From contig NZ_FNLO01000006.1 of the NCBI RefSeq assembly GCF_900095735.1, positions 186,001-250,000 of the forward strand: a DNA stretch of 64,000 bases. The letters are read 5' to 3'. Below the pieces are notes generated by a model. That model searched no databases. It was not told the DNA's origin and saw nothing but the letters and a program-made list of their open reading frames with translations. Below are positions 53,714-63,559 of this stretch, piece after piece. The first letter of the stretch is position 1. The number at the start of each line of letters is the position of its first letter. The DNA comes from Chitinasiproducens palmae (GTDB lineage: Bacteria > Pseudomonadota > Gammaproteobacteria > Burkholderiales > Burkholderiaceae). The position numbers were made by a program, and so were the translations under genes.

Positions 53714-54967
53714 ATGCAACGCATGCTTTCCCGTCTTCGTACCACACCCCTGGCTGCCGTGGCGCGCCGGGCCGCGCTTGTCGGTTCAGCCCTTGCCGCC
53801 GCCTGCGCGCTTGGCGGCTTCAGCACGGTCGCGTCGGCCGCGGAGGCTGCTGCGCCTTACCGGCTTGGTTATCTCGTCGACGGTTCCGGCCCGCAGCAAA
53901 CCACCATCAAGCCGGCCTACGATGCATTCCGGGTCTACATCGACGCGCTGAACAAGCGCGGCGGCGTCAACGGCAGACAGGTCGAGATCCTGTCGCGGGA
54001 CGTGCGCAGCGATACGCAGCGCTCGCTCGATGCGGTGCAGGAACTGTCGCGTGAAAAGGTCATCGGTCTGCTGGGCCTGGCCGCCACCAACACGCACGCG
54101 AGTGTGTACACGGCTGCGCGGCGGGCCAATCTGCCGGTGCTGGCCGGCTATCCGGTGAACATTCCGCTGGTGTTGCCACCGGCGCGTCCCGGGGCATTCG
54201 GCGTCGGCCAGGAGTTGAGCCTGGCCGGTACGATCGGCGGCCACTTCGCGCGTCAGGTCAGTCCAAAGGGCAAGTCGACCGTGTGCGTCGCGTTCGAGGT
54301 GCCGGGCTCGATCCTGTCATGCGAGCGGATCAACCAGCAGGCCAAGGCGCTTGGTTTCGAGAAAGCCACGATCCTGACGGTGCCGATCACGCAGCGTGAC
54401 TTCCGCGCCATCGTCGACAAGATCGTCGCGGAGCGCCCCGACGTGGTGACCGACTGCCTGGGCCAGGGCCACGTGGCCGCGCTGTTGCCGGTACTCGCGA
54501 CGTCGGCCTACGGCGGCATCTTCCTGTCGATGGACACCGGCGTGGACAATGCGACGCTGCGCGATGCCACGCCCGCGCAATCGAAGCTGACGGTGTACAG
54601 CTATGGGCGCTTCATCAGCGGCGACGACGGCAGCGGCGCGCAAGTGGCCGCGCTGCGCGACGCGCTGAAGGCGGCGAAGGTACCCGAGCTCACGTCGAGC
54701 TGGGCAGGCGGCTGGACGCTCGGGCGCGTGGTGGCCGACGCGCTCGGCCGCTGCACGGGCGAATGCGGACCGGCCGACTTCCAGAAGGCACTCGAACACG
54801 TCGACATCGACGCCGGCGGGCTGACCGGTACGCGCATCCAACTCACCCAGCAGGATCATTACGGGCCGAGCGCATACCGCCTGTATCGCTTCGACAATCG
54901 CACCCGCGCGTTTGCGCCGGTCGGCGACTGGCTGCGCATTTCGAGCGCCGGCCGCATCGGCGGCTGA
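53714..54967 (+). CDS. Liv-type periplasmic substrate-binding protein 2
   Basis: This is a 417-residue paralogue of the protein just upstream. The signal peptide ends near TVASA-AE at residues 42-44, and the mature start is YRLGYLVDGSG. Shared blocks are NKRGGVNGRQVEILSRD, CVAFEVPGSILSCER, VTDCLGQGH and RCTGECGPAD, so the cysteine pattern is kept. A 60-base gap separates the two genes, and permease genes follow. Duplication and divergence may have widened the ligand range of the importer. Confidence 0.86.
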   Translation: MQRMLSRLRTTPLAAVARRAALVGSALAAACALGGFSTVASAAEAAAPYRLGYLVDGSGPQQTTIKPAYDAFRVYIDALNKRGGVNGRQVEILSRDVRSDTQRSLDAVQELSREKVIGLLGLAATNTHASVYTAARRANLPVLAGYPVNIPLVLPPARPGAFGVGQELSLAGTIGGHFARQVSPKGKSTVCVAFEVPGSILSCERINQQAKALGFEKATILTVPITQRDFRAIVDKIVAERPDVVTDCLGQGHVAALLPVLATSAYGGIFLSMDTGVDNATLRDATPAQSKLTVYSYGRFISGDDGSGAQVAALRDALKAAKVPELTSSWAGGWTLGRVVADALGRCTGECGPADFQKALEHVDIDAGGLTGTRIQLTQQDHYGPSAYRLYRFDNRTRAFAPVGDWLRISSAGRIGG

Positions 54968-55008
54968 GCGCGCCGGATGTCACCGTTCTAGGAAAGGGCT
55001 CGCCGACG

Positions 55009-55917
55009 ATGAACGTACTCTCCTTTGTCTGCAACACGCTCGCCAGCGGCGCGGTCTACGCGCTGTTTGCGCTGGCGGTCGTGCTGGTGTACCGCAGCAG
55101 CCGCGTGCTGCTGTTCTGCATCGGCGAGATCGGCATGATCGCGGCCTATACGCTGCTGCATACCTGGGCATGGCTGGCCGGCGAGGCCGGCGGCCTGCCC
55201 ACCGCCAGCACACCGCTGTGGCAGGGTTTCGCGCTGGGCCTGCTCGCTGCACTGCTGGCGAGCGCGGCGGTCGGCTTCGTCCTCTATCTCTGTCTTGGAC
55301 GTCTCGACCGGATCGCGAGTCCTTTCGTCGGCACCGCCGTGACGATCGCCTTCAGCATTGCCTTGCTCGGCCTGATGACCACGCTCTGGCAGGGCGAGAT
55401 CGCACGACTGCCGCTGCCGGATCGCAGCTTCCGCGTCGGCGGCCAATCCGCTTCGACGCTGGCGGTGGCCGTTGCAGTGCTTGGCGGCATTCTGGTGGCG
55501 GCTTGCCTGGCACTGCTGCGCGGCAGTCGCGTGGGGATCGAGATGCAGGCGCTGGCCAGCGACCGTCGGCTGGCGTTGCTGCGCGGCGTACCGGTGCAGC
55601 GCCGCCTGCTGACCGTGTGGCTGGGCAGCGCGGCGCTGAGCGGCCTCGCCGGCACGGCGTCGGCGACACTGTCCGCCGTGTCGATCGACGGCGCTGCGGT
55701 CGGATTCTCCGGCATCGTGGCGGCGATCCTCGGCGGTCTGACGAGCCCGGGCGGCGCACTGGTCGGTGCGCTGCTGCTCGCCGTTGGCGAAAACCTGACC
55801 AGCCTTTACTTCGACGCCCGTTACAGCGTCGCGGTCCCGGTACTTGCGTTGCTCGCGATGCTGGCCTTGCGGCCCTCCGGGCTGAGCGCACGCGTCGAAC
55901 ATATCGTGCGAACCTGA
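55009..55917 (+). CDS. Branched-chain-type ABC permease, LivH-like
   Basis: This is a 302-residue integral membrane permease with about eight hydrophobic segments, including LASGAVYALFALAVVLVYR at the start (typical LivH), SPFVGTAVTIAFSIALLGL, and a C-terminal IVAAILGGLTSPGGALVGAL. The EAA-like segment for ATPase contact lies in GSRVGIEMQALASDRRLALL. The start at 55009 has an AGGAAAGGG ribosome site, and the longer upstream frame is rejected because it lies inside the binding protein. It pairs with LivM-like and ATPases that follow. Confidence 0.88.
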   Translation: MNVLSFVCNTLASGAVYALFALAVVLVYRSSRVLLFCIGEIGMIAAYTLLHTWAWLAGEAGGLPTASTPLWQGFALGLLAALLASAAVGFVLYLCLGRLDRIASPFVGTAVTIAFSIALLGLMTTLWQGEIARLPLPDRSFRVGGQSASTLAVAVAVLGGILVAACLALLRGSRVGIEMQALASDRRLALLRGVPVQRRLLTVWLGSAALSGLAGTASATLSAVSIDGAAVGFSGIVAAILGGLTSPGGALVGALLLAVGENLTSLYFDARYSVAVPVLALLAMLALRPSGLSARVEHIVRT

Positions 55918-55918
55918 C

Positions 55919-56941
55919 ATGAAGCTTCCTCTCGTTTCTCGTCCGGGCTTGCCGGCCGCGCAGGCGCCGGCCGGCGCCACGCGTCGGGCCTTGGTCTGGC
56001 TGGCGTTGCTGGTCGCCGTCGCGGTTCCCGTGACGCTCGGCGACTATGCGCTGCACCTGGCCGTGAGTGGCGGACTGATGGCGCTTTCCGCGATGGCCCT
56101 GACCGTGCTGTCCGGCACCGCCGGCCTGCCGTCGCTGGGCACGGCCGCGTTCCTCGGCATCGGCGGATTCGGCGCGGGCATCCTGGCCACGCACGGGCAG
56201 TGGGGGCTGGTGCCGGCGATCGGCGTCGGGGCCGCCGCGGGCGCACTGGTCGGGGCCTTGATCGCGCTGCTGACACTGCGCGTGTCGGGCCTGTATCTCG
56301 CGGTCGGCACGCTGGCGCTGCAGCATGTGATCGGACTTGTCGCGACCGACATCGACATCAAGATGACCGGGGCCGCGGGATTCCTGCTGGACGCGCCGGT
56401 GGTGGCCGGCATCGCGATCGACACGCCGCTGCGCTGGTGGGCGTTGACGGTCGTACTGCTGATCGCCGTCCACGCGTTGCTGGCCTATCTGGTGCGCGGC
56501 GCGCCGGGGCGTGCGTGGCAGCTGCTGCGCGATCATCCGGGCGCGGCAGTGGCGCTCGGCATTCCGGCCGCCCGCAGTCGGCTTGGCGTTTTTGCGCTGT
56601 CGTCCGCATTGATCGGCGCGGCCGGCGCGGTCGGCGCCTATTACCTCGGCAACGTGCAGGCCGGCACCTATACGATCCATCTCGCCGTTGCCTACCTGAC
56701 CATCGCCGCCCTCGGCGGTCCCGGCCGGCTGGGCGGCGCGATCGCGGCCTCGTACGCGATCGTGCTGCTGCCTGTCGCGCTTTCCGCATTGCTGCGCGTC
56801 GCTGGCGTCGATGCCAGTTCGCGTGCCGCCGGTCTTGAGAACATCGTGCTCGGTCTGTTGCTGGTGGCGTCGCTGCTGCGTGCCCGGACCGCGCTGCTGG
56901 CGCGCCTGCAAACGCTGCGAGGTGGTCGTGGTGCAAATTGA
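55919..56941 (+). CDS. Branched-chain-type ABC permease, LivM-like
   Basis: This is a 340-residue membrane permease with around ten hydrophobic segments. The LivM features are GLPSLGTAAFLGIGGFGAG, LTLRVSGLYLAVGTLALQH, the QLLRDHPGAAVALGIPAARS contact loop and ALGGPGRLGGAIAASYAIVL near the end. It starts one base after the LivH stop and its 3' end overlaps the ATPase start. With LivH it should form the importer channel for the ligands of the two binding proteins. Confidence 0.88.
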   Translation: MKLPLVSRPGLPAAQAPAGATRRALVWLALLVAVAVPVTLGDYALHLAVSGGLMALSAMALTVLSGTAGLPSLGTAAFLGIGGFGAGILATHGQWGLVPAIGVGAAAGALVGALIALLTLRVSGLYLAVGTLALQHVIGLVATDIDIKMTGAAGFLLDAPVVAGIAIDTPLRWWALTVVLLIAVHALLAYLVRGAPGRAWQLLRDHPGAAVALGIPAARSRLGVFALSSALIGAAGAVGAYYLGNVQAGTYTIHLAVAYLTIAALGGPGRLGGAIAASYAIVLLPVALSALLRVAGVDASSRAAGLENIVLGLLLVASLLRARTALLARLQTLRGGRGAN

Positions 56942-57719
56942 ACGCGAAACGGTCGACGCCCCGGCGCTGCTGCACGCCGAGCAACTGAACGTGCGATACG
57001 GTCGGCAGATCGCCGTGCGCGCGGTCGACTTGCAACTGGCGCGCGGCGAGAGCGTCGCGCTCGCGGGTGCCAATGGCGCCGGCAAGACTTCCTTGCTGAC
57101 CGCGCTGGCCGGCGTCGTACCGCCCGGTGCGGCACTGAGCGGACGCGTGACGCTCGACGGCCGAGCTCATGACCTGGCCGGCCGCAGAAGGGCGCCGGAC
57201 CCGGCGATTGCACTCGTGCCCGAGCGTGGCAAGGTGTTCGGCCTGCTGACGGTCGAGGAGAATCTGCGCGTGGCGCGTGGCGCCGGCCTGGCCGGCGCGC
57301 GGCTTACGAGCGACGATGTGTACGGGTGGTTTCCGCGTCTGCGGGAACGGCGTCGCACGCTTGCAGGAAATCTGTCTGGCGGCGAGCAACAGATGCTCGG
57401 CATCGGCATGGGGTTGATGCGCGCACCGCGGGTGCTGCTGCTCGACGAGCCGACCCTGGGACTGGCCGTGCCAGTGATCGAGGAGGTTTGCGAGCGCCTG
57501 GCCGCGCTGCGCGATGCGCTCGGCTTGACACTGCTGGTGGCGGAATCCGATTCGCAGTGGCTGCCGCGGCTTGCGCAGCGCGCGTTGATCATCGATCGGG
57601 GTGCGCTGGTGCATCGCGTCGGACGGCTCGACGCAGCCCAGCTCGATGCGATTCACGACATATTGCTGGGCATCGGCGCGACCGCGTCGCCGCTATCGGA
57701 TGAGGTGGGCCATGTCTGA
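56931..57719 (+). CDS. ABC transporter ATP-binding protein, LivF-like
   Basis: This is a 262-residue ATPase. Walker A is AGANGAGKTSLLT near residue 46, the LivF-type VPERGKVFGLLTVEENL follows, the signature is LSGGEQQM, Walker B is VLLLDEPTLGL, and the H-loop position is ESDSQW, where the family usually has a His/Glu pair. A GTG at 56931 with GAGGTGG upstream is the chosen start; a GTG at 56928 is possible. It overlaps livM and the next gene. It works as the second ATPase with LivG. Confidence 0.82.
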   Translation: MQIERETVDAPALLHAEQLNVRYGRQIAVRAVDLQLARGESVALAGANGAGKTSLLTALAGVVPPGAALSGRVTLDGRAHDLAGRRRAPDPAIALVPERGKVFGLLTVEENLRVARGAGLAGARLTSDDVYGWFPRLRERRRTLAGNLSGGEQQMLGIGMGLMRAPRVLLLDEPTLGLAVPVIEEVCERLAALRDALGLTLLVAESDSQWLPRLAQRALIIDRGALVHRVGRLDAAQLDAIHDILLGIGATASPLSDEVGHV

Positions 57720-58599
57720 AATCGAGCCGTTGGCGATGCCGATCTCCGCACCGCATCGCGCGGCGGGTGCAACGGGTGGCGCGGGAGGCGCAAGCGGTGC
57801 GAGCGGCGAGCATGCCGCCACGCGGCCCTTGCTCGAGTTGCAGGCCTTGTCGCTGCGCTTCGGCGGTTTGCGGGTGTTGCACGACGTCAACCTCCAGGTC
57901 GGGCGTTCCGAAGTCGTGGCGCTGATCGGGCCGAACGGTGCCGGCAAGTCGGCCTTGCTCAACTGTGTGAGCGGGGTCTACCGACCGCAGCGGGAGAGCC
58001 GGATCCTGCTCGACGGGCAGCGCATCGACACCCTCGGCGCGCACCGCGTCGCGGCCGCTGGCGTGGCGCGCACGTTCCAGGGACTGCACCTTGCAGCGGG
58101 CCTCTCGGTGCGGGACAACATCCTGCTTGGTCTGGCCGCGCGCGATGGCGTGGGTGCCGCACGGGCACTGCTCAGGCCGTTGTCGCAGTGGCGCCGCGAG
58201 CGCGCGGCGCGGGAGGCAGTCGAAACGATTGCCGCGCAGTGTCGTCTCGACGACGTCCTGGCGCGGCCCGTCGGCGACCTGCCGTTGGGCGTACTTCGGC
58301 GCGTCGATCTGGCGCGCGCCCTGATCGGGCAACCGCGGCTGCTGCTGCTCGACGAGCCGGCGTCCGGCCTGAGCCACGACGAACGGCCGTTGATCGGCGA
58401 GATGGTACGCCTGGCGCGGGCGCAGGCGGGCCTGTCGGTGCTGTGGATCGAACACGATCTCGAACTGGTTTTGAACGAGGCATCGCGCGCCGTGGTCCTG
58501 CATCACGGCGAGTTGGTCGAAAGCGGCGACCCGCGCGTTGCGACGGAGCGCGCGCGCATCATCACCGGCTACAAGCACGGTCGTCAGCTGGCTGCGTGA
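57712..58599 (+). CDS. ABC transporter ATP-binding protein, LivG-like, atypical signature
   Basis: This is a 295-residue ATPase. An unusual Gly/Ala/Ser-rich N-terminal leader (residues 12-30) precedes the ABC domain. Walker A is IGPNGAGKSALLN near 73, RTFQGLHL is the LivG-type Q-loop, and Walker B is LLLLDEPASGL. The signature normally reading like LSYGEQRRLE is LPLGVLRRVD, so one half-site may be weakened; LivF keeps a normal signature. The gene overlaps livF at its start and is the last gene of the nine-gene operon. Confidence 0.83.
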   Translation: MSEIEPLAMPISAPHRAAGATGGAGGASGASGEHAATRPLLELQALSLRFGGLRVLHDVNLQVGRSEVVALIGPNGAGKSALLNCVSGVYRPQRESRILLDGQRIDTLGAHRVAAAGVARTFQGLHLAAGLSVRDNILLGLAARDGVGAARALLRPLSQWRRERAAREAVETIAAQCRLDDVLARPVGDLPLGVLRRVDLARALIGQPRLLLLDEPASGLSHDERPLIGEMVRLARAQAGLSVLWIEHDLELVLNEASRAVVLHHGELVESGDPRVATERARIITGYKHGRQLAA

Positions 58600-59296
58600 T
58601 CTTCCAATGATTCCGCCGTGCTGGGCCGGCGCCGCGAATGTGTCGGCGTACGGTTCGTGCGCTGCTCTCCGTCCCCAGCCGACCGCGCATCGAACGTCGC
58701 ATGCCGTCGCTAACCGGCGTCAGCGCATGTGTTGCGCTTCGTTGCGACGGACGTCGAAAGCGACACGTGAGCGTCGCCGGAACTGCGGGGCGCCGCCGAC
58801 CAGCCGATCACCGGTTGCTGCCAGATCCTTTTGGATATGACAAAGCAACGACCGGATTTCGCCGTAGATGCTGCCGCTACCGGTTGTAGAAGCGTAGCCC
58901 GCGGCGGCACCCGACAGGCGCGTCGAGGAATAGGCTAGCCTGTGACGCTACCCTTGAGACAACGCACGCTTCGCCCCGCAAAAACCGACAACTGTGCAAG
59001 CAAACGACGTGGTCGGGCGGGCGAGCGCCAGCTCATGCCCGAACCGCGTCGAGCTCATCGATGCGCTCCCGGAGCGTACGCCGGCTGCCACGCAGCGTGC
59101 TGACCGCGGATCGACCCAGGGCAGGCGGGCCAGGAGATTGCTTGTTCTGGACGTTCAATGCGCCATCCGCCCGTGCCCCGTCTCGTCGTCTCGCCGAGCG
59201 CCTTTGAACATTCGCCTGCGCCGATGCATTACGACGACGGCGCGACTGCGACGCGCGGGCGATCGGCGCCCATCGATACGACTGAGGAGCAATGAA
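58600..59296. other. Intergenic region after the Liv-type operon
   Basis: About 700 bases with only shadow ORFs. ACAGGC and GCCTGT arms about 20 bases apart occur around 58917-58943. I see no RNA gene, terminator with a T-run or clear promoter. A GAGGAG ribosome site before the SDR lies at its right end. Confidence 0.35.
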
Positions 59297-60007
59297 ATGG
59301 ATCTGCAAGGCAAGACCGTACTGGTGCTCGGCGGTTCGTCTGGCATTGGCTTTGGCGTGGCCCATGCCGTCCAGGCCTTGGGTGCGTCGGTCACGATTGC
59401 GTCGCGTTCGGCCGAGCATGTCGACGCTGCGCGTGCCCGGCTTGGCGGCACGGCGAAAGGGACGACGCTCGACACGGGCGATGCGACCGCGCTGGAGCGC
59501 TTCTTTGCCGAACAGGCGCCGTTTGATCATGTGTTCTGCTCGGCTGCCCGCACCAAGGTTGCCGCGGTGCGCGAGTTGCCGTTACAGGACGCCTACGCGT
59601 CCTTCGACTCGAAGTTCTGGGGCGCCTATCGCCTGGCGCGCGCCGCGAAGATTGCCGATAGGGGCTCGCTGACGCTGACTTCCGGCTTTCTCTCGATCAG
59701 ACCGCGAGCAGGCGCTGCCATCCAGGGAGCGATCAATGCGGGGCTGGAAGGGTTGACGCGCGGCCTCGCGCTGGAGTTCGCGCCAGTCCGGGTCAACTGC
59801 GTTTCGCCAGGCCTGATCATGACCGAGATGTACCAAACGCTTGACGGCGACCGACGCCGGGCGATGTTCGACGGCGCGGCTCAGAAGCTGCCGGTCGGAC
59901 AGATCGGCACGCCCGAGCATGTGGCCACGCAGGCGGTCGCCTTCATGACCAATCCGTACATGACCGGCACCACGGTCTATGTCGACGGCGGCGGTGCGAT
60001 CGCCTGA
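59297..60007 (+). CDS. SDR-family protein lacking the catalytic Tyr-x-x-x-Lys
   Basis: This is a 236-residue Rossmann protein with LGGSSGIGFG near residue 11 and a C-terminal TTVYVDGGGAI. Where the SDR catalytic Tyr and Lys should be, the sequence reads AAIQGAINAGLEG; neither residue is in place, though the helix and the following LALEFAPVRVNCVSPGL are normal. Such non-canonical SDRs exist as a separate group and may act by a different mechanism or just bind nucleotide. An ATG with a strong GAGGAG ribosome site at 59284-59289 sets the start. It stands alone between the Liv operon and groES. Confidence 0.82.
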   Translation: MDLQGKTVLVLGGSSGIGFGVAHAVQALGASVTIASRSAEHVDAARARLGGTAKGTTLDTGDATALERFFAEQAPFDHVFCSAARTKVAAVRELPLQDAYASFDSKFWGAYRLARAAKIADRGSLTLTSGFLSIRPRAGAAIQGAINAGLEGLTRGLALEFAPVRVNCVSPGLIMTEMYQTLDGDRRRAMFDGAAQKLPVGQIGTPEHVATQAVAFMTNPYMTGTTVYVDGGGAIA

Positions 60008-60417
60008 GCGCGAGGCACCTCGCAGGACGCGCCCCGCGCCAGCGGCACGGCGTGTCCTTCCGCAGTGCGTCGACCATTACTTCGCCCCCATCCGGTCACC
60101 GGCCAAGCGCGCAGTCGCGGGAGGCGTGAGCAGGCGGCGTCGATGAGCGCGGGGTCGAAGTCGCGGGGCGCATGGCGCACGAGGGGGGCGGGTCGCTGCG
60201 CTGCCGATGCCAATGCCGAGGCTGCCGCGGGCATGTGCCCCGCCTCTCCTCCCGACTTGCATTTGCGCTGGCGCGAATTTGATTTGCGAGAGGCGTCTGC
60301 TAACGATTCGAAAAATGCAGATTTGGCCCGCTCGGAACGGCTCCTATACTCGCCGTTGAATCAGCGCTCTCCGGTCGAGAGTGCCAATCCAGTCAAGCCT
60401 CCGGGAGAAAGTATTCA
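60008..60417. promoter_or_regulatory. groES promoter region
   Basis: This contains a -35-like TTTGGC (60322-60327), a 17-base spacer and a -10 TATACT (60345-60350), followed immediately by a CIRCE-like operator. The rest of the region holds only shadow ORFs. Confidence 0.55.
60361..60387. promoter_or_regulatory. CIRCE operator (HrcA-binding) upstream of groES
   Basis: TCAGCGCTC, nine bases, GAGTGCCAA matches the CIRCE consensus TTAGCACTC-N9-GAGTGCTAA in 7/9 and 8/9 positions and sits where transcription should start. HrcA repression of this groESL pair is therefore likely. Confidence 0.75.
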
Positions 60418-60711
60418 ATGAGTTTGCGTCCCTTGCACGACCGCGTGATCGTGAAACGACTCGATCAGGAGACGCGCACCGCGTCCGGTCTCGTGATCCC
60501 CGACAGTGCCGCGGAGAAACCCGATCAGGGCGAGATCGTCGCTGTCGGGCCGGGTCGTCGCGACAGCGAAGGAAAACGCGTCGCGCCCGATGTCGCGGTC
60601 GGCGATCGCGTCTTGTTCGGCAAATACTCGGGCCAGGCCGTCAAGGTCAATGGCGATGAACTGCTCGTGCTGCGCGAAGAAGACATCGTCGCAGTGTTGG
60701 ATGCGCGATAA
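60418..60711 (+). CDS. groES: Co-chaperonin GroES
   Basis: This is a 97-residue protein of standard length that caps the GroEL cavity. The start [15 protein letters not shown], the mobile-loop region [17 protein letters not shown] and the end [15 protein letters not shown] are classical. A GGGAG ribosome site lies 10-15 bases ahead of the ATG at 60418. It is followed by groEL after 27 bases, under the CIRCE operator. Confidence 0.95.
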   Translation: MSLRPLHDRVIVKRLDQETRTASGLVIPDSAAEKPDQGEIVAVGPGRRDSEGKRVAPDVAVGDRVLFGKYSGQAVKVNGDELLVLREEDIVAVLDAR

Positions 60712-62379
<1,668 letters not shown>

Positions 62380-62406
62380 TCAGGGCGCGCCGACACTGCT
62401 GCGAGG

Positions 62407-62425
62407 GGCCCTGCACCGCAGGGCC
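62407..62425 (+). terminator. Possible hairpin terminator after groEL
   Basis: GGCCCTGC-ACC-GCAGGGCC is a perfect 8-bp stem with a 3-base loop, 28 bases after the groEL stop. There is no T-run after it, so it may only stabilise the mRNA or act with Rho. Confidence 0.45.
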
Positions 62426-62953
62426 GGTGCAATCCGTGCCCACCGGACCGTTGTCGCGAGACTGCCGGCGACTGACTGCGGGCGACTGCGGTGGGCGACT
62501 GCGGCGAGTTTCCGCTGGCCCCCCGTCTATGTCGGAGCCGCTGGACTTGGCCAGCGCCAGTCAAGCGCTTCTCGGGGCTTCTCGCGCTTCTCGCGTCCCT
62601 CGCTCCTTGCTGCGCGCCCGACACGCGGGCCAGCGCCACGCCGTGTCCGTTCGCGAGATTGCCGAGGTCGCCCGGCTTCGACTCGCGTGGCCGTCCCGAA
62701 TGCTCGGGCGGGGTGTTCTCGACGGATCCGCGCGGCTCACGTCGTTTCACGCGACACGGCGATATCGGCATCCGTGCCGACGCGCCACGCGCTCATCGTC
62801 TATGGAAGCTGGCTCCGACGGCGAGCATCATGGGCGACTGCACCGCTGTGGTCTCGCCACTTTCCTGGAAGCATCGACGCGGCGGGCTTCGCTACCGCAT
62901 CCGCCATGCCAAGGCGAATGGCAGGACTGGCACACGACGCCGTTCGCTGCCCT
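62426..62953. other. Intergenic region between groEL and the Lrp regulator
   Basis: About 530 bases in which only shadow frames appear on both strands; low-complexity GACTGCGG-type repeats occur near 62465-62505. No gene or RNA recognised. Confidence 0.35.
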
Positions 62954-63433
62954 TCAAGACGTTTCGTCGTCGATCGGCACATGCATACCGGTCTTGATGC
63001 GGTCCATTGCGACCAAGGTCTTGAACGCCTTCACATTATTGTTGTCCTGGAACAGGCGGCGCGTCAGTTCCACGTATTGCGCCATGTCGCGCACCACGAA
63101 GATCAGCACGAAGTCGCATTCGCCAGCAACGTAGTAGCACTGTTGCACCTGCTCGCATGCGTTGAAGCTCTGCCGCATTGCGTCGAGCAGATCGGCGCGT
63201 TCGCTCTCGACCATCACCTCGACCACGATGGTCAATCCATATCCGACCGCGTTCGGATTCACACATGCTGCATATCGCTCGATGGCGCCCGCGTCGGCCA
63301 GTGACTTGAGCCGTCGGTTGACCGCGGCCGTCGACAGATTCACGCGCTGCCCAAGCTTACTCTGGGAGACGCGCGCGTCCTCCTGCACGGCGGCCAACAG
63401 CAAGCGGTCGTAGCGGTCGAGCTTGGCGGGCAT
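62954..63433 (-). CDS. Lrp/AsnC-family transcriptional regulator
   Basis: This is a 159-residue regulator: the N-terminal HTH (LDRYDRLLLAAVQEDARVSQ, then RVNLSTAAVNRRLKSLADAG) and a C-terminal RAM/AsnC ligand domain (VVEVMVESERADLL, YYVAGECDFVLIFVV). The ATG at 63433 (MPAKLDRYD) suits the family length. It diverges from the carbamoylase gene by about 126 bases and so probably regulates it in response to an amino acid or amide. Confidence 0.9.
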   Translation of the reverse strand: MPAKLDRYDRLLLAAVQEDARVSQSKLGQRVNLSTAAVNRRLKSLADAGAIERYAACVNPNAVGYGLTIVVEVMVESERADLLDAMRQSFNACEQVQQCYYVAGECDFVLIFVVRDMAQYVELTRRLFQDNNNVKAFKTLVAMDRIKTGMHVPIDDETS

Positions 63434-63559
63434 GGCGGTGACCGGAAGACAGGGTGGGCGGATCCGATAAAACGTTGCATCGGAGCGGGGCAATTTCGCG
63501 AATTTTACCGCACGGCAGCGGATATTATTTCAGCCAACCGCCCGTCCGCTGGAGTCGCC

